64,000 bases of DNA. Source: an uncultured Bacteroidia bacterium (lineage in GTDB: Bacteria > Bacteroidota > Bacteroidia > Bacteroidales > UBA932). Position numbers and translations under genes: made by a program. A model generated the notes under the pieces. It ran no database searches and was not told the origin of the DNA. It saw only the letters and a program-made list of their open reading frames with translations. This document shows, piece by piece, positions 62,378 to 64,000 of this stretch. The DNA is taken from NCBI GenBank assembly GCA_902778105.1, contig CACYWN010000012.1:21539-85538 (forward strand), given 5' to 3'. Numbering within the stretch: the stretch's first letter is position 1; each line of letters opens with the position of its first letter.

Positions 62378-62722
62378 ATGAAATCTTCTATTATCATACC
62401 ACTGCTGGCAATGGCTTCTATAATGAGCTCTTGTACAAAATACCCAAAAGAAGAGGCTCCTATAAGTTTTGGAGTGAACTTAGATGAATTGTCCTATGAC
62501 GCCGGTTCTTCACTCCGCCCTGTGATTATCTGCAGCGGGACGAAGTGGACCGTCGCCAGCATGCCATCATGGTTGAGCCTTGAATCCATCAGTTCATCAA
62601 GCGGCTCACCATACGAATGGACCTCCATCTTTGCTGCTCAGGCCGATGATGCTTATGATTGGGAAGGGCAGATAGTGATCTGGGTTTTACCGGACTGGGC
62701 CTCTACAATTGTTGCACTTTGA
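62378..62722 (+). pseudogene. Truncated BACON lipoprotein (copy B)
   Basis: 114 aa: lipoprotein signal ending in IMSSC followed by a BACON-like domain paralogous to the start of the large lipoprotein at 56560 (compare SGTKWTVASMPSWLSLESIS with SGTKWGVTQMPSWLTLDSIK). After QIVI the match stops and an unrelated short tail WVLPDWASTIVAL leads to a stop. All BIG_2 repeats and the head domain are missing, so this is best read as the remnant of an internal deletion. It could still be secreted. Confidence 0.65.
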
Positions 62723-62740
62723 GAATTGTTTTACTGAGAT

Positions 62741-63736
62741 ATGAAATCACTTATCCAATCCATTTTTATCCCGATTACGGTTCTACTTCTTCCTCTGTCC
62801 CTGCACGCTCAGGAGAAGTCTTTGGCGTATTACAACACGCATGAGAGTGAGCTCCTTCCGGATGCGCAAGCCGCATTCAAGAAAGGCGAGTATGACCGGA
62901 CACTGGAACTCTGCCGCTGGCATTATATTATTTTCGGCGATGATTCCGCCTATCCGCTTCGGGACAAATCGGAGCGGTGCCTGCAGTTGACAAAGGAGAT
63001 GAATGAACTGCAGTCTGCCGGAAACCTAAAGGAAGCCAAGCAGAAGGCGAGGACAATCCTTCTCCTTAATCCTAATGATGAAGCAGCGAAGGCGATTCTT
63101 TCAATAGAAGAGGATGTATCTTCTGTACAAGTTGAGGACCCGATTGTAGAAACATCGTCAGTCGAAGCCAATATTTTGTCTGAACAAACGGTCATCTCAG
63201 AATCTATAACATCTTTCTCTCCTGATCCGGTCACCCCCCATGTCCAGAGCGATGACAACAACTATTGGTTCGGCGGTATCGGCGGTGGAATGAACTTCTC
63301 CCGCGACGGTCTGAACTATTTCGACCGCACCAACTCCCATAAGGGAGCCGGCAACGCCATGGACGTGTATGTCGGAAAATGGTTGAATGAGTTCGCCGGT
63401 GTCCGCGTCGGCTACCAGGGTCTCAGCACCTCCAACACCAGTGTCGAGTACGGCGAGGACGCTTTCCACTACGGCCATGCCGATCTTCTATTTCGCGTCC
63501 GTAACTGGTTCGTTCCCTACATACATGCCGGTTATTCGAAGGTCGACAACGGCGGTCCCGGCGGTGGTATCGGTTTCATGGTCCCGATCCACATCTCCAA
63601 GCGCATCGCCATCGTTCCGGATGTCAAGTTCCTGGCCCATTCCCGCGGCCTCTTTGCTGAAGGCGCACGCGGTCTCGCCAGCACCCTATCCGCCACCTTT
63701 GGTGTCTCCATCAACCTCGCCGACAAGCGCATTTGA
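62741..63736 (+). CDS. Exported TPR-like/beta-barrel protein (copy B)
   Basis: 331 aa: signal peptide (ITVLLLPLSLHAQ), a helical domain almost identical to that of the 55481 gene (YNTHESELLPDAQAAFKKGE, ELCRWHYIIFGDDSAYPLRD), an acidic Ser-rich linker, and a C-terminal beta-barrel of about 150 residues (NNYWFGGIGGGMNFSRDGLN to STLSATFGVSINLADKRI) of the outer-membrane protein type. The barrel differs from copy A. GC content rises sharply at about 63200, where the barrel begins, suggesting a domain swap. It lies 18 bp after the truncated lipoprotein. Confidence 0.75.
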   Translation: MKSLIQSIFIPITVLLLPLSLHAQEKSLAYYNTHESELLPDAQAAFKKGEYDRTLELCRWHYIIFGDDSAYPLRDKSERCLQLTKEMNELQSAGNLKEAKQKARTILLLNPNDEAAKAILSIEEDVSSVQVEDPIVETSSVEANILSEQTVISESITSFSPDPVTPHVQSDDNNYWFGGIGGGMNFSRDGLNYFDRTNSHKGAGNAMDVYVGKWLNEFAGVRVGYQGLSTSNTSVEYGEDAFHYGHADLLFRVRNWFVPYIHAGYSKVDNGGPGGGIGFMVPIHISKRIAIVPDVKFLAHSRGLFAEGARGLASTLSATFGVSINLADKRI

Positions 63737-63750
63737 AAACGGATTGAAAT

Positions 63751-63900
63751 ACTGTGTCAGACACCCCGTTTTGCACAAATATCGGCCAAAAACGGGGAAA
63801 ACTGTGTCAGATGCCCTGTTTTGCACAATTACTGGCCAAAAGCGGGGGAAACTGTGTCAGACACCCTGTTTCGCACAAATATCGGCCAAAAACTGGGGAA
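63751..63900. repeat. Three tandem 50-bp repeats
   Basis: Units start at 63751, 63801 and 63851 with ACTGTGTCAGA. Each carries a short palindrome (GTGTC-A-GACAC, intact in units one and three). Unit one also has CCCCGTTTT and AAAACGGGG arms around GCACAAATATCGGCC. The units differ at several positions, there are no unique spacers, and the array ends 48 bp before the next promoter box. Confidence 0.85.
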
Positions 63901-63924
63901 ACGTAAGCCTCCGACAAAGTACCC

Positions 63925-63955
63925 TTGAAGCCCCGCGAAAGCGTGGTTAACTTTG
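63925..63955 (+). promoter_or_regulatory. Promoter for the gene at the right edge
   Basis: TTG at 63925-63927 and TAACTTTG at 63948-63955 are 20 nt apart, a consensus match. The ATG follows after 28 nt. Confidence 0.7.
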
Positions 63956-63983
63956 CATCCTAACCTTTACAGTCGTAACAGTT

Positions 63984-64000
63984 ATGATGACACGCGAAGA
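63984..64000 (+). CDS. Start of a gene cut by the right edge
   Basis: ATGATGACACGCGAAGA gives MMTRE and then leaves the window. It is placed as expected behind a consensus promoter. Too short to identify. Confidence 0.4.

Noticed and set aside
63751-63900. CRISPR array
   Set aside because: The 50-bp units are directly adjacent, with no unique spacers and no cas genes nearby; they are simple tandem repeats.
1-64000. tRNA genes, rRNA, insertion sequences, integrases and prophage
   Set aside because: No cloverleaf with a TTC arm, no rRNA motifs and no transposase or integrase frame was found on either strand by eye; a tRNAscan run would settle the tRNA point.

Overview
The window is 64 kb of GC-rich DNA from a member of the Bacteroidota, most likely a high-GC Bacteroidales from a gut or similar anaerobic habitat. 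The evidence is the repeated TAnnTTTG promoter box (often with TTG or TTTG about 20 nt upstream), a DUF3276 PUR protein, a TPP-switched TonB-dependent receptor, BACON/Ig-like lipoproteins, BspA-type leucine-rich repeats, and the lack of Shine-Dalgarno dependence. The genus cannot be fixed from this sequence alone.

Region by region: 1-5.4 kb carries RNase Y (cut by the left edge), a 6S-like RNA, zapA with a small coiled-coil partner, two tandem purine nucleoside phosphorylases, a PUR-family nucleic acid-binding protein and nusB. 5.4-10 kb is a forward housekeeping run (yajC, ybbR-like, coaE, DUF5606, rimO, lipoprotein). 10-16.8 kb is a reverse operon in which a GltD-like flavoprotein, queC-queD-queE (7-deazaguanine synthesis) and glpA-glpB-glpC (anaerobic glycerol-3-phosphate dehydrogenase) are tightly spaced or overlapping. 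16.9-20.2 kb holds an Lrp-type regulator divergent from metY-metX, then a Fur-family repressor. 20.2-26 kb holds a reverse operon (unknown protein, LRR protein, RluA-like pseudouridine synthase, lipase-like hydrolase, tcdA), DUF4332, a nitroreductase and an omega-amidase-like hydrolase.

26-38.4 kb is a single ten-gene branched-chain amino acid operon (ilvD-ilvB-ilvN-ilvC-leuA-leuC-leuD-cimA-like-leuB-ilvE). A Val/Leu/Ile-rich leader peptide and a complete attenuator precede it. Downstream, on the other strand, is an RNase P RNA of only about 225 nt that appears to lack nearly all of the specificity domain. 38.8-47.5 kb carries a glutamine cyclotransferase-like lipoprotein, a TPP riboswitch and thiamine-type TonB receptor, a candidate small RNA, trmD, a DUF349 protein, yidC, and a yggS gene carrying an in-frame palindromic insertion.

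47.5-64 kb is accessory. It begins with a toxin-antitoxin-like pair and a LytTR regulator with a structured leader. A long operon follows: BspA-like LRR protein, secreted caspase-like protease, FHA protein, PP2C phosphatase, acidic membrane protein, transmembrane Ser/Thr kinase, TPR-like outer-membrane barrel protein, and a large BACON/BIG_2 lipoprotein. This phospho-signalling/caspase/surface-protein operon is the best candidate for an undescribed system. It is followed by an AT-rich stretch with an MBL-fold hydrolase and broken genes, a second, decayed copy of the lipoprotein-barrel pair, a triple 50-bp tandem repeat, and the start of a further gene at the right edge.
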